Assembly (NCBI GenBank): GCA_963720735.1
Contig: CAVRGL010000010.1
Span: forward strand, 479,319-543,318
DNA: 64,000 nt
Origin: JBBRHQ01 sp963720735
Lineage (GTDB): Bacteria > Actinomycetota > Thermoleophilia > Solirubrobacterales > 70-9
Reading direction: 5' to 3'
Numbering within the stretch: the first letter of the stretch is position 1; each line of letters opens with the position of its first letter. The notes beneath the pieces were generated by a model that saw only the letters and a list, made by a program, of their open reading frames with translations, did no database searches and was not told the DNA's origin. Made by a program: the position numbers and the translations under genes. Of this stretch, positions 1-8,203 are shown piece by piece.

Positions 1-15
1 ACAGGAGGCAGCATC

Positions 16-1200
16 TTGAGCAGGCAAAGCGGCAGTTCGGCTCCGACCGGGCACGACCGGGCGGGGTCCGTCCGGACCCTGATGGTGGCGCTGGCGGTTG
101 CAGCGGCGGCGGCCGGGTTGGTCGCCTGCGGCGGCGGCGGGGGCGGGATCGAGGGCGGTGGGGCGACGACCAGCGCTGAGACCGCGAAGGCCGGGAAGGT
201 GACCGGGGACCTGACGATCTCCAACTGGCCCCTCTACATCGACAAGCACACGGTCTCAAACTTCGATGCCAAGTACGGGACCAGCACGAAGTACATCGAG
301 GACGTCAACGACAACAACGAGTTCTTCGGCAAGCTGCAGCCGCTGCTGGCCCAGGGCAACTCCGGCGGGCGCAGCATCATGGTCGTGACCGACTGGATGG
401 CCCAGAAGATGTACGACCTCGGCTACGTCCAGAAGCTCGACAAGTCGGCGATTCCCAACGTCAACAAGAACCTGATTCCGTCGTTGCAGCACCCCTCGTT
501 CGACCCCAACCGGAGCTACACGGTTCCCTGGCAGACCGGTATGACCGGTCTGATCGTCCGCACCGACCTGGCGCCGGACGTGCACTCGATCAACGACCTG
601 TTCAAGCCCAAGTACAAGGGCAAGGTCTCCTTCCTGACCGAGATGCGCGACAGCGTCCCGCTGGTGATGAAAGCCGACGGCGTCAACCTCGCGCATGCCA
701 CCGAGCAGGACTGGATGAACGCGATCGACAAGCTCAAGAAGGCCGCCGATGACGGCCAGATCCGCCGCTTCACCGGAAACGACTACGCCAGCGATTTCAC
801 CAGCGGCAACCTGGTCGCGGGGGTCGGCTGGTCCGGAGACGCGGTGCAGCTGCAGGCAGACAACCCCGACATCCAATGGCGGATGCCGACCCAGGGTTGC
901 ATGCTGTGGTCGGACAACATGGAGATCCCGGTCGGCGCCCCGAACACGGCGGCGGCGCTCGGCTGGATGAACTACGTCTACGACCCGAAGGTCGCGGCGA
1001 AGATCACCTCCTATGTCAACTACGTCAGCCCGGTGAACGGGGTCAAGCAGGTGTTCGAGAAGACGGATCCATCGCTGGCACACAACCAGCTGATCTTCCC
1101 CAGCACCTCGTTCACGAAGAACTGCTCCGTCGCTCCGACCCTCAAGGGAGGCGAGGAGACCAGGGTGACGGAGGCCTTCCAGAACCTGATCACGGGCTGA
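16..1200 (+). CDS. potD: Spermidine/putrescine ABC transporter substrate-binding lipoprotein (PotD-like)
   Basis: Extracytoplasmic binding protein that would deliver polyamines to the two permeases encoded next. The 394-residue product has a basic N-terminus, a hydrophobic segment and a lipobox ending at Cys38 (LVAC) followed by a glycine-rich linker, so it should be a membrane-anchored lipoprotein. The mature part looks like the PotD/PotF family: an early LTISNWPLYID segment, then acidic and aromatic patches and the VGWSGDAVQL region typical of these two-lobed proteins. TTG start, with AGGAGG 7 nt upstream at positions 3-8. The ATPase gene potA is not in the window and may lie upstream. Polyamine class is clear from context; the exact substrate is not provable here. 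Confidence 0.88.
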   Translation: MSRQSGSSAPTGHDRAGSVRTLMVALAVAAAAAGLVACGGGGGGIEGGGATTSAETAKAGKVTGDLTISNWPLYIDKHTVSNFDAKYGTSTKYIEDVNDNNEFFGKLQPLLAQGNSGGRSIMVVTDWMAQKMYDLGYVQKLDKSAIPNVNKNLIPSLQHPSFDPNRSYTVPWQTGMTGLIVRTDLAPDVHSINDLFKPKYKGKVSFLTEMRDSVPLVMKADGVNLAHATEQDWMNAIDKLKKAADDGQIRRFTGNDYASDFTSGNLVAGVGWSGDAVQLQADNPDIQWRMPTQGCMLWSDNMEIPVGAPNTAAALGWMNYVYDPKVAAKITSYVNYVSPVNGVKQVFEKTDPSLAHNQLIFPSTSFTKNCSVAPTLKGGEETRVTEAFQNLITG

Positions 1201-1240
1201 TCGGACGGCGGTGCCCTGAGCTGATGATCGAGCGGCAAGC

Positions 1241-2098
1241 ATGAGCTCGGGGCGCCGCCGCATCCTGCCCTACTTCCTGCTCGGGCCGGGGGTCGTATGG
1301 CTCGTCCTCTTCTTCGTCGTGCCGATGTACTTCATGGCGCGGCTCTCGCTCGAGCAGGGCATCCTGCCCAACTTCGAGTTCACCTGGCACTGGGCCAACT
1401 TCCCGGACACGCTGAAGACCTATGACACCCAGTTCGTGCGCTCCTTCTACTACTCCGGCGCGGCGACGATCCTCTGTCTGCTGATCGGCTATCCGTTGGC
1501 GTACGCGATCGCCTTCAAGGGGGGCAAGTGGCGCAACGCGATGCTGTTCGCGGTGGTCGCCCCCTTCTTCACCACCTACCTGATCCGCACCCTCGCCTGG
1601 AAGACGATGCTCGACGACCAGAGCCCCGTGGTCAGCGTGCTCAACACCCTCGGGCTGACCTCGAGCGGTCGCGTCCTCGCCACCAGCAGCGCCGTGATCG
1701 CCGGCCTCACCTACAACTTTCTGCCGTTCATGGTGCTGCCGATCTACGCCAGCCTCGAGCGTCTCGACGTAGGTCTGGTCGAGGCCGCCCAGGACCTCTA
1801 CGCTTCCTCCTTCACCGCCTTCCGCAAGGTCACCCTGCCGCTCTCGGCGCCGGGAGTCGTCGCCGGCGTCCTGCTGACCTTCATCCCGGCAGTCGGCGAC
1901 TACGTCAACGCCGCCTTCCTCGGCGGCACCCAGCAGGCCATGATCGGCAACGTGATCCAGTCGAAATACCTGGTGGTGCGCGACTACCCGAGCGCCGCGG
2001 CCCTCTCCTTCGTGCTCCTGGCGATCATCCTGGTCGCGGTCCTGCTCTACATCCGCTTCGCCGGCTCGGAGGCGCTGATGGACGAGGAGGCGGTCTGA
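1241..2098 (+). CDS. potB: Spermidine/putrescine ABC transporter permease (PotB-like)
   Basis: Inner-membrane permease, 285 residues, with about six hydrophobic segments. It begins with the LLGPGVVWLVLFFVVP segment common to PotB/PotH proteins and carries the EAA-type cytoplasmic loop (EAAQDLYASSFTAFRKVTLPL) that docks on the ATPase. It lies 40 bp after the binding-protein gene, and its TGA overlaps the ATG of the second permease by one base, so the two subunits are translationally coupled. Expected to form a PotB-PotC heterodimer with PotA (not seen here). Family is clear; substrate follows from PotD. Confidence 0.88.
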   Translation: MSSGRRRILPYFLLGPGVVWLVLFFVVPMYFMARLSLEQGILPNFEFTWHWANFPDTLKTYDTQFVRSFYYSGAATILCLLIGYPLAYAIAFKGGKWRNAMLFAVVAPFFTTYLIRTLAWKTMLDDQSPVVSVLNTLGLTSSGRVLATSSAVIAGLTYNFLPFMVLPIYASLERLDVGLVEAAQDLYASSFTAFRKVTLPLSAPGVVAGVLLTFIPAVGDYVNAAFLGGTQQAMIGNVIQSKYLVVRDYPSAAALSFVLLAIILVAVLLYIRFAGSEALMDEEAV

Positions 2099-2982
2099 TG
2101 GAAGCGGGGACTCTTCCCGCCAGCGCCGCCGCCGGAGCGGGGGAGAGCGCCGGGCGGCGCGCCTGGCGCTGGCTGCGCGAGCGTGCGCTCAACATCTACG
2201 CCGGCCTCGCGATCGCCTACATGCTGCTGCCGATCGCGATCATCTTCCTCTTCTCCTTCAACAACCCGGCGGGCCGCTACAACCTCGTCTGGTCCGGCTT
2301 CACCACCAAGTACTGGGCCCACCCGTTCGCGATCTCAGAGCTAACGGACGCCTTCGGCACCAGCCTCAGGCTGGCGGTGCTGGCGACCCTGATCTCGACC
2401 GTGATCGGGACGCTGATGGCGATCGCCCTGGTCCGCCACGAGTTCTTCGGCCGCCGCGGCGCCAACATCCTGATCGTCATTCCGATGGCGACCCCGGAGG
2501 TGGTGATCGGGGCCTCGCTGCTCTCGATGTTCCTGATCTACGGCCTCCAGCTCGGGTTCCAGACGCTGCTGATCGCCCATGTGATGTTCTGCATCAGCTT
2601 CGTCGTCGTCGTCGTGCGCTCGCGCCTGATCGGCTTCGACCGCCGGCTGGAGGACGCCGCCGGCGACCTCGGGGCGACCCCGCTTCAAACGTTCCGGCTG
2701 GTAACGCTGCCGCTGATCATGCCCGGGATCCTGGGGGGCGCGCTGCTCGCCTTCGCCCTGTCGATTGACGACTTTGTGATCTCCAACTTCAACTCCGGCA
2801 CCACGGTCACCTTCCCGCTCTACATATTCGGAGCAAACCAGCGCGGCATCCCGGTCCAGGTCAACGTGATCGCCTCGATGCTGTTCATGGTCACCCTGGC
2901 GGTGATGGCCTTCACGGTGCTCCAGCAGCGCCGGGCCCAGAAGATGGCCGCGATGCGCCCGGAGCAAGAAGCCACCGCGTGA
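2098..2982 (+). CDS. potC: Spermidine/putrescine ABC transporter permease (PotC-like)
   Basis: Second permease subunit, 294 residues. A hydrophilic Ala/Gly-rich N-terminus is followed by about six membrane segments, starting with the IAYMLLPIAIIFLFSFN segment typical of PotC/PotI. The EAA loop is EDAAGDLGATPLQTFRLVTLPL, close to the family consensus. The ATG was chosen because it overlaps the potB stop (TGATG); the frame is open further upstream but that extension is only shadow coding inside potB. The stop overlaps the next GTG start by four bases. Operon partner of PotD, PotB and the aldehyde dehydrogenase. Confidence 0.88.
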   Translation: MEAGTLPASAAAGAGESAGRRAWRWLRERALNIYAGLAIAYMLLPIAIIFLFSFNNPAGRYNLVWSGFTTKYWAHPFAISELTDAFGTSLRLAVLATLISTVIGTLMAIALVRHEFFGRRGANILIVIPMATPEVVIGASLLSMFLIYGLQLGFQTLLIAHVMFCISFVVVVVRSRLIGFDRRLEDAAGDLGATPLQTFRLVTLPLIMPGILGGALLAFALSIDDFVISNFNSGTTVTFPLYIFGANQRGIPVQVNVIASMLFMVTLAVMAFTVLQQRRAQKMAAMRPEQEATA

Positions 2983-4454
2983 GCGTCGAGACCAGGCTGC
3001 TGATCGGCGGCGAGCAGGTCGCGGGCGCCGGCGAGCCGCTTGCGGTCGAGAACCCGGCCACCGAGGAGACGGTGGCGACGGTCAACTCGGCCTCTCCGGA
3101 GCAGCTCTCCGCTGCGGTCGCCGGCGCCGGCGAGGCGGCCCGCGGCTGGCAGCGGACCCCGGCGATCGAGCGCGGGGAGATGCTGCACGAGGTGGCGGGG
3201 CGCCTCCGCAAGCGCTCCGATGGGCTGGCCGCGGCGATGACCGCCGAGGGCGGCAAGCCGCTGATAGAGAACCGCGATGAGGTCGAGTGGTGCGCGGCCG
3301 CCTTCGATTACTACGCGGAGATAGGCCGCGACTCGGCCGGCCGGGTGATCCCCTCGATCGAGGCGACCCAACTCTCGATGGTTGTCAAGGACCCGATGGG
3401 CGTGGTCGGCTGCATCGTCCCCTGGAACTACCCGCTGCTGCTCCTCACCTGGAAGCTCGCGCCGGCGCTGGCGGCCGGGAACACCACGGTCTGCAAGCCC
3501 TCCGAGCTGACCCCGACCTCGACCCTGATGCTCGCTGCGTGCCTCGACCACCTGCCGGCCGGGGCGGTCAACCTGATCGCCGGGCCCGGCGATGTGGGGG
3601 CGGCGCTCTGCGCCGACCATGGTGTCGCCTGCATCGCCTTCACCGGCTCGGTCGAGACCGGTAAGCGGGTCGCGATCGCCTGCGCGAAGCGGGTCGCGCG
3701 GGTCAACCTGGAGATGGGCGGCAAGGACCCGTTCATCGTCTGCGCCGACGTCGGCGCGGAGGGGGTCGAGGTCGCCGCCCGCGGCGGCGCCTGGGCCGCC
3801 TACCTGAACGCGGGCCAGGTCTGCACCTCGGCCGAGCGCTTCTATGTCGCCGCGGACGTCTTCGACGACTACGTCAGCGCCTTCGTCGAGCACACCGACT
3901 CGCTGGTGGTCGGCGATCCCACCGCCGCCGACACGGACGTCGGCCCGATGGTCTCGGCGGCGCAGCGCGGCAAGGTCGTCGACCAGGTCGAGGCGGCGGT
4001 CGCCGCCGGCGCGGAGCTGCTCACAGGCGGCGGGGACGGCGGCAACCAGCGCGGCCATTACTACTCCCCGGCGGTGATCACCGGCGCCCCGGCCGAGACG
4101 GACCTGCTGCGGGAGGAGACCTTCGGCCCGGTCGCCCCGATCGTCCCCGTCTCCTCGCTCGACGAGGCGATCGAGCTCGCCAACGGCACCCGCTTCGGCC
4201 TCGGGGCGAACATCTACACCTCGGACCTGAAGACGATGGTCCGCTGCATGCGTGAGATCAAGGCCGGAACCGTCTGGTTCAACGACCCCCTCACCGACAA
4301 CGACGCCGGCCCCTTCGGCGGCTTCAAGCAGTCCGGGATGGGCCGGGAGCTGGGCCGCGAGGGCCTCGAGGCCTTCCAGGAGACCAAGCACGTCCACGTC
4401 GAGACCGAGATCGCTCCGAAGGAGTGGTGGTACCCCTACGGCGACGGCGCCTAG
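2979..4454 (+). CDS. NAD(P)-dependent aldehyde dehydrogenase, probably aminoaldehyde-type
   Basis: Oxidises an aldehyde to the acid. The 491-residue length is normal for the superfamily and the active-site residues are present: Asn150 (PWN), Lys173 (CKPSE), Glu245 (LEMGGKDP) and nucleophile Cys282 (NAGQVCTS), with the FTGS turn at 221-224. Start is a GTG overlapping the potC stop in GTGA. Translational coupling to a polyamine importer suggests it oxidises gamma-aminobutyraldehyde or a related aminoaldehyde from putrescine or spermidine, giving GABA or beta-alanine; this is an inference. A betaine-aldehyde or general ALDH role is the alternative. Confidence 0.9.
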   Translation: MSVETRLLIGGEQVAGAGEPLAVENPATEETVATVNSASPEQLSAAVAGAGEAARGWQRTPAIERGEMLHEVAGRLRKRSDGLAAAMTAEGGKPLIENRDEVEWCAAAFDYYAEIGRDSAGRVIPSIEATQLSMVVKDPMGVVGCIVPWNYPLLLLTWKLAPALAAGNTTVCKPSELTPTSTLMLAACLDHLPAGAVNLIAGPGDVGAALCADHGVACIAFTGSVETGKRVAIACAKRVARVNLEMGGKDPFIVCADVGAEGVEVAARGGAWAAYLNAGQVCTSAERFYVAADVFDDYVSAFVEHTDSLVVGDPTAADTDVGPMVSAAQRGKVVDQVEAAVAAGAELLTGGGDGGNQRGHYYSPAVITGAPAETDLLREETFGPVAPIVPVSSLDEAIELANGTRFGLGANIYTSDLKTMVRCMREIKAGTVWFNDPLTDNDAGPFGGFKQSGMGRELGREGLEAFQETKHVHVETEIAPKEWWYPYGDGA

Positions 4455-4521
4455 GGAATCTGGCAACCCCGGTGCGACGCTCCCGCGCGGTTCGTCAGCC
4501 TTCCGTCACGCCCACGGAGAC

Positions 4522-4564
4522 GTGGGACCTTTGAACCGCCATATAGACGGCTGAAAGGTCCCAC
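4522..4564. repeat. Hairpin repeat, copy A of two
   Basis: An 11-bp perfect stem (GTGGGACCTTT at 4522-4532 pairing with AAAGGTCCCAC at 4554-4564) encloses a 3x3 internal loop, a further 3-bp CCG/CGG stem and a conserved loop region containing CCGCCATATAG. It sits between the convergent aldehyde dehydrogenase and esterase genes. A second copy lies at 54123-54163. The element could end transcription in both directions, but neither side carries a T-run, and the conserved loop suggests more than a simple terminator. Confidence 0.85.
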
Positions 4565-4578
4565 CCTTGCCCAGGACC

Positions 4579-5247
4579 TCAGAGCGGCCGGCGGGGCAGG
4601 GAGGTCTCCAGCCACTCGACCGCGGCGTCGATCGTCGGGCCGTCGATCGAGTGGCCGATCGGGGCCTCGCGGTAGGTGAGCGCGAGGCCCGCGGGCTCGA
4701 GCAGGTCGCGAGCCGCGCGAGCGTACTCCACCCCGATCACCGGGTCGCCGGCGCCGTGTGAGATCAGCACCGGCATCCCGGCGCGCGAACCGAGGTCGGG
4801 CTCCCAGCCCTCGACCTCGGGGATGAACCCCGAGAGGGCCAGGATCCCCGCGGGGCGCGGTCGGCCGCCTCCGAGGCCGAGGGCGTAGGACATCACGGTG
4901 CCCTGCGAGAAGCCGCCGATCACGATCCGCTCGGGTCCGGCCCCCGCCCATTCCCCGATCTCGCTCAGCCACTCGCCGAGGGCCGTGTAGCTCGCCGCGA
5001 AGGTCTCGCGGTCGGGGAAGCCGACCCTCTCCACCATGTACCAATGATTCCCAGGCATGCCGGCGAACCGGAAGGGGGCCCGCGGCGCGGCGCAGGCGAG
5101 CCTGCCTTCCGAATCGAGCAGATCAAAGAGGCCGGCCAGGTCCTGCTCGCTGGTGCCGCGGCCATGAAGCAGGACAAGCAGTCCGTCGGGGCGCTCGAGG
5201 CGCGCCGGGCGGGCGGCGGTGGGAAGCGACGAAGGTGGGGCGCTCAC
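4579..5247 (-). CDS. Alpha/beta hydrolase, phospholipase/carboxylesterase family
   Basis: Serine esterase of 222 residues, typical size for the family. It shows the LLVLLHGRG oxyanion segment near residue 25, nucleophile Ser114 in GGFSQG, Asp168 in HGAGDPV and His199 in PIGHS, a complete catalytic triad in the expected order. No signal peptide, so cytosolic. The GTG start at 5247 is the most upstream plausible start; the frame continues upstream as shadow coding within the opposite gene. The start lies 24 bp from that of the divergent decarboxylase-like gene, with overlapping -10 elements between them. Substrate unknown. Confidence 0.85.
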   Translation of the reverse strand: MSAPPSSLPTAARPARLERPDGLLVLLHGRGTSEQDLAGLFDLLDSEGRLACAAPRAPFRFAGMPGNHWYMVERVGFPDRETFAASYTALGEWLSEIGEWAGAGPERIVIGGFSQGTVMSYALGLGGGRPRPAGILALSGFIPEVEGWEPDLGSRAGMPVLISHGAGDPVIGVEYARAARDLLEPAGLALTYREAPIGHSIDGPTIDAAVEWLETSLPRRPL

Positions 5248-5253
5248 CGCGCC

Positions 5254-5263
5254 AGCATAGACT
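5254..5263. promoter_or_regulatory. Overlapping back-to-back -10 elements of a divergent leaderless pair
   Basis: On the plus strand TAGACT (5258-5263) is 8 nt before the ATG at 5272. On the minus strand TATGCT (5259-5254) is 6 nt before the GTG at 5247. The hexamers share two base pairs, and each gene's -35 would fall inside the other gene. No Shine-Dalgarno sequence fits in the 24-bp gap, so both mRNAs are probably leaderless and transcription of the two genes may be mutually exclusive. Sequence positions are direct; function is inferred. Confidence 0.5.
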
Positions 5264-5271
5264 CGGCCGCG

Positions 5272-6735
5272 ATGCCCGAACCCGACTCGACGCCCTACGT
5301 CGACGCGATCCTCTCCTACGCGAGCCGCGACCCCGGCAGACTGCACGTCCCCGGGCACAAGGGCGGACCCGGCGCCGACCCGGCCCTGCGGTCCCTGGCC
5401 GGAGACACGGCGCTGCTCCACGACGTCCCGGCGTTGATCGAGGGAATCGACGTGGGGCCGGAGCCGACCCCGTTCCAGCAGGCGCAGCGCCTCGCGGCAG
5501 GCGCCTGGGGAGCGAAGCGGACCTGGTTCCTGATCAACGGCGCCTCCCAGGGCAACCAGGCGATGTGCCTCGCCCTGGCCCACGCGGGGCAGGAGGTCGT
5601 GATCCAGCGGAACGTCCACTCCTCGGTGATCGACGGCCTCATCCTCTCCGGGCTGCGGCCCGCCTTCGTCTCCCCCGAGCTCGACCCCGACCTCGGTGTC
5701 GCACACTGCATGACGCCCGAGGCGCTGGAGGCGGCCCTCGCCGCCACGCCGGGGGCGGTCGCCGCGGTCGCGGTCTCCCCCACCTATTTCGGTGCCTGCG
5801 CCGACGTCGCCGGCCTCGCCGAGGTTGCCCATGCCCGGAACCTGCCCCTGGTCGTCGACGAGGCCTGGGGAGCGCATCTGCGCTTCCACCCCGACCTGCC
5901 GCCCGACGCGATCTCGGGCGGCGCCGACCTGGTGATCTCCTCCACCCACAAGATCGTCGGCAGCCTCACCCAGGCGGCGATGCTCCACCTCGCCACCGAG
6001 AGGATCGACGAGCAGGTGGTCGACCGCAGTGTCAGCCTGATCGAGTCGACCAGCCCCAGCGGACTGCTCTGCGGCTCGCTCGACGCCGGCCGCCGCCAGG
6101 CACAGATCCACGGGGAGGCCCTGCTCTCCGAGACGATCGAGTGCCTGCATGACACCCGTGAGGCGATTCGCACCATCCCCGGCCTCGACGTCCTCGACGA
6201 GCGCATGGTCGGCAGCGCGGGGGTCGCGGGGTGGGACCCGCTCCGCCTCGCGGTCGACGTGCGGGGCACCGGATCGACCGGATACCGCCTGGCTGAGCTG
6301 GTGCGCGACGACGATGACGTCAACTTCGAGCTGTTCGCCGAGAACGTCGCCGTCGCCGCCTTCGGCATGGGCGCGCCCGCCGGGCCGCAGGCGCAGCGCC
6401 TTGTCGCGGCGCTGCGGCGCGCCACCGACCATCTCGGCGACATCCCCGCGGCCGAGCATCCCGAGTTCGCGCCCCCTCCGCCGTGGGGCGAGCTGGCGAT
6501 GACCCCGCGCCAGGCCTTCCTCGGAGCCCAGCAGGTGGTCCCGTTCGAGGCGGCGGTGGGCCGTGTCGCCGCCGAGCCGCTCGCCGCCTACCCTCCCGGG
6601 ATCCCCAACGTGCTGCCCGGCGAGCGCCTATCTCGCGAGGCGCTCGATTACATCACCGAGAGCATTGCCCACGGCGGCTACGTGCGAGGCGCCACCGACC
6701 GGGAGCTGAAAACCCTGCGGGTGGTCAGCGAATGA
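5272..6735 (+). CDS. Orn/Lys/Arg decarboxylase family PLP enzyme
   Basis: Fold-type I PLP enzyme of 487 residues, close to the SpeA/CadA-like short bacterial amino-acid decarboxylases. N-terminal RLHVPGHKGG (residues 23-32) is the family hallmark. Cofactor residues visible are Asp196 and His202 in VVDEAWGAH and the Schiff-base Lys227 in ISSTHKIVGS. A C-terminal domain follows from about residue 370. Likely reaction is decarboxylation of arginine, lysine or ornithine to agmatine, cadaverine or putrescine, fitting the adjacent polyamine importer and aldehyde dehydrogenase. Exact substrate cannot be read from sequence; some relatives have unassigned activity. ATG start is 8 nt after a TAGACT hexamer, probably leaderless. 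Confidence 0.87.
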   Translation: MPEPDSTPYVDAILSYASRDPGRLHVPGHKGGPGADPALRSLAGDTALLHDVPALIEGIDVGPEPTPFQQAQRLAAGAWGAKRTWFLINGASQGNQAMCLALAHAGQEVVIQRNVHSSVIDGLILSGLRPAFVSPELDPDLGVAHCMTPEALEAALAATPGAVAAVAVSPTYFGACADVAGLAEVAHARNLPLVVDEAWGAHLRFHPDLPPDAISGGADLVISSTHKIVGSLTQAAMLHLATERIDEQVVDRSVSLIESTSPSGLLCGSLDAGRRQAQIHGEALLSETIECLHDTREAIRTIPGLDVLDERMVGSAGVAGWDPLRLAVDVRGTGSTGYRLAELVRDDDDVNFELFAENVAVAAFGMGAPAGPQAQRLVAALRRATDHLGDIPAAEHPEFAPPPPWGELAMTPRQAFLGAQQVVPFEAAVGRVAAEPLAAYPPGIPNVLPGERLSREALDYITESIAHGGYVRGATDRELKTLRVVSE

Positions 6736-6764
6736 GGCCGGCGCAGTGATCCTCTCGCCGTGGA

Positions 6765-7307
6765 TCAATAGCCCGGATAGCCGCCCGGTCCGGGCTGGGT
6801 GCCCGGTCCACCGGAGCCCGCGCCGCCCTTCCGCGGCACGCGGGCCGCGTGCCAGGTCCCGACGTCCTTGAATCCCTCGCCCCGGTCCTGCCCCGGCCTG
6901 CGGTCGCCGTTAAACGTATAGAGAGGAAGGCCCCGGTAACGCACCTGGGTGCTGCCGTCGGGCCGCTTGATCGTCCCCAGCTTCACCGGTCCGGTCGGGG
7001 TGGTTCCACTCGGCACCTTCAGCGGGTGCCAGACCGAGAGGCAGGTGCTGTCGGTGCAGATGAACCTGCCGTGCTTCTCGGCGCTGAGGCTGTAGAGCGT
7101 GTGGCCCTTGAGGTTGACGAGGATCGTGCGGCCGAGCTTTCGGTTGTGCGCCTTCTTCACCACCCGCTTCGTCACCGCTCCCATCGGCGCAGCGGCGTCT
7201 GCCAGCCCCACCGTGGCGATCGCGATGACGCCGATCGCCGCCACCGCAATCAGGGTGCGCGCGGTCGTCCTCCCTGCCAGACGGTTGATCCTGTGCTCGG
7301 GCTGCAT
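6765..7307 (-). CDS. Secreted repeat protein with YxFxxD-type motif (COG4315-like)
   Basis: Exported protein of 180 residues. A basic N-terminus and a hydrophobic segment (TLIAVAAIGVIAIATVGLADA) form a signal peptide or anchor. The mature part holds two related repeats: one with TLYSLSAEKHGRFICTDS and a WHPL end, the other with PLYTFNGDRRPGQ and a WHAA end, the pattern of the secreted lipoprotein-15 repeat family; no lipobox cysteine is seen. ATG at 7307 was chosen because GGAGAGGAGAG precedes it; an in-frame upstream ATG at 7355 has no such signal. The C-terminus is Gly/Pro-rich. Function unknown. Confidence 0.8.
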   Translation of the reverse strand: MQPEHRINRLAGRTTARTLIAVAAIGVIAIATVGLADAAAPMGAVTKRVVKKAHNRKLGRTILVNLKGHTLYSLSAEKHGRFICTDSTCLSVWHPLKVPSGTTPTGPVKLGTIKRPDGSTQVRYRGLPLYTFNGDRRPGQDRGEGFKDVGTWHAARVPRKGGAGSGGPGTQPGPGGYPGY

Positions 7308-7398
7308 CGCTCTCCTCTCCTGGGTTCCAAGAGCGGGGTACGGCCGCACGGCCACCAGGGTTCAGTCGACGGCGGATTACGTCTAGGCCCGGCGCGAC

Positions 7399-7797
7399 CT
7401 ACTCGTGCAGACCCGCGGCTTCGAGCGCCTCAGCACGGTCCCCATAGGCCTTGAAGCGAACGATCTGCCCGTCTCGGATCGTGAACTCGTGGGCGGGGGT
7501 GATGTCGACCTCAACTCCACTGCGGCGGCCGGTCGCCCTGACGCGGACGAAGGCCAAGACCCGCTCGTCGTCGATGTCGAGGAATCGTTCCGGCTCGATG
7601 TGGATGGGTGAGCCGCTCCACGGCCCGGTCTCGCGGAAGCGGCGCATCTCCTCGACACCCTTGAGCACGGGTCTGTCCGGGTAGACGTCGGTGAAGTCGA
7701 ACTCCACGTCGGGCGTCGCACGCTCCGTAGCGGTGCCGATCAGTCCACGTGGGTCCGCGTAGATCTCCCGGACGATCTCGACGTTTCGCTGCGACAT
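7399..7797 (-). CDS. NTF2/SnoaL-like protein
   Basis: Small alpha+beta-barrel protein of 132 residues resembling the SnoaL-like/nuclear transport factor 2 superfamily: an N-terminal helix (NVEIVREIYA), a DVEFDF strand, and a late RDGQIVRFKAYGDRAEALEAAGL segment that is very typical of stand-alone family members. No catalytic assignment is possible; members range from polyketide cyclases and isomerases to binding domains. ATG is preceded by GGGGGG. It lies 22 bp downstream of the VOC gene on the same strand, probably co-transcribed. Confidence 0.8.
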   Translation of the reverse strand: MSQRNVEIVREIYADPRGLIGTATERATPDVEFDFTDVYPDRPVLKGVEEMRRFRETGPWSGSPIHIEPERFLDIDDERVLAFVRVRATGRRSGVEVDITPAHEFTIRDGQIVRFKAYGDRAEALEAAGLHE

Positions 7798-7819
7798 CGC
7801 CCCCCGCAGCTGCCGGCGC

Positions 7820-8203
7820 CTAGTCCCCCATCTCGAGCAGCTCGATCCGGTAGTCATCCGGATCGCGGACGAAGCAGAGACGCGAGCCTCCCTCGCGCAC
7901 CGTGTATGGGGGCTTCTCGGGCTCGATCCCCAACTCGGCGAGCCGCTCCAGGGTCGCGTCGAGGTCGTCAACCGAGACGGCGATGTGGCCGTATCCGGTG
8001 CCGATCTCATAGGGCTCCTCACGGCCGACGTTGTAGGTGAGCTCGAGCCGGGCACCGTCCTCGGGCAGCCCCATGAAGACGTTGATCGCCTCCTCTCGGA
8101 TCGGCATGCGGCCGATCTCCTCGAAGCCGAGCTTCTCGTAGAAGGACACCGAGCGGTCGATGTCGAGGATCCGGTAACAGGTGTGGATCAGCTCGGAGAT
8201 CAG
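7820..8203 (-). CDS. VOC-family lactoylglutathione-lyase-like protein with probable non-canonical start
   Basis: Glyoxalase I-like metalloenzyme or thiol-conjugate lyase of the vicinal-oxygen-chelate fold. Visible metal-ligand regions are GYGHIAVSV, YRIELLEM and, upstream of the first ordinary start codon (GTG at 8149), an in-frame LIHTCYRILDIDRS segment that supplies the conserved first-strand His. Because this segment is clearly homologous and preceded by an in-frame TAA at 8210-8212, translation probably begins at a CTG (8203 or 8191) or another non-canonical codon. A conservative annotation would start at 8149 and lose that strand. Substrate thiol, for example mycothiol, is not determinable. 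Confidence 0.75.
   Translation of the reverse strand: MISELIHTCYRILDIDRSVSFYEKLGFEEIGRMPIREEAINVFMGLPEDGARLELTYNVGREEPYEIGTGYGHIAVSVDDLDATLERLAELGIEPEKPPYTVREGGSRLCFVRDPDDYRIELLEMGD

Noticed and set aside
2820..4466. Long minus-strand open frame antisense to the aldehyde dehydrogenase
   Set aside because: Low-complexity Arg/Gly/Val/Asp-rich translation typical of the shadow frame of a high-GC gene; the plus-strand aldehyde dehydrogenase has all catalytic motifs.
5248..6459. Minus-strand extension of the esterase frame
   Set aside because: It lies entirely antisense to the decarboxylase-like gene, shows no domain, and the esterase core begins normally at 5247.
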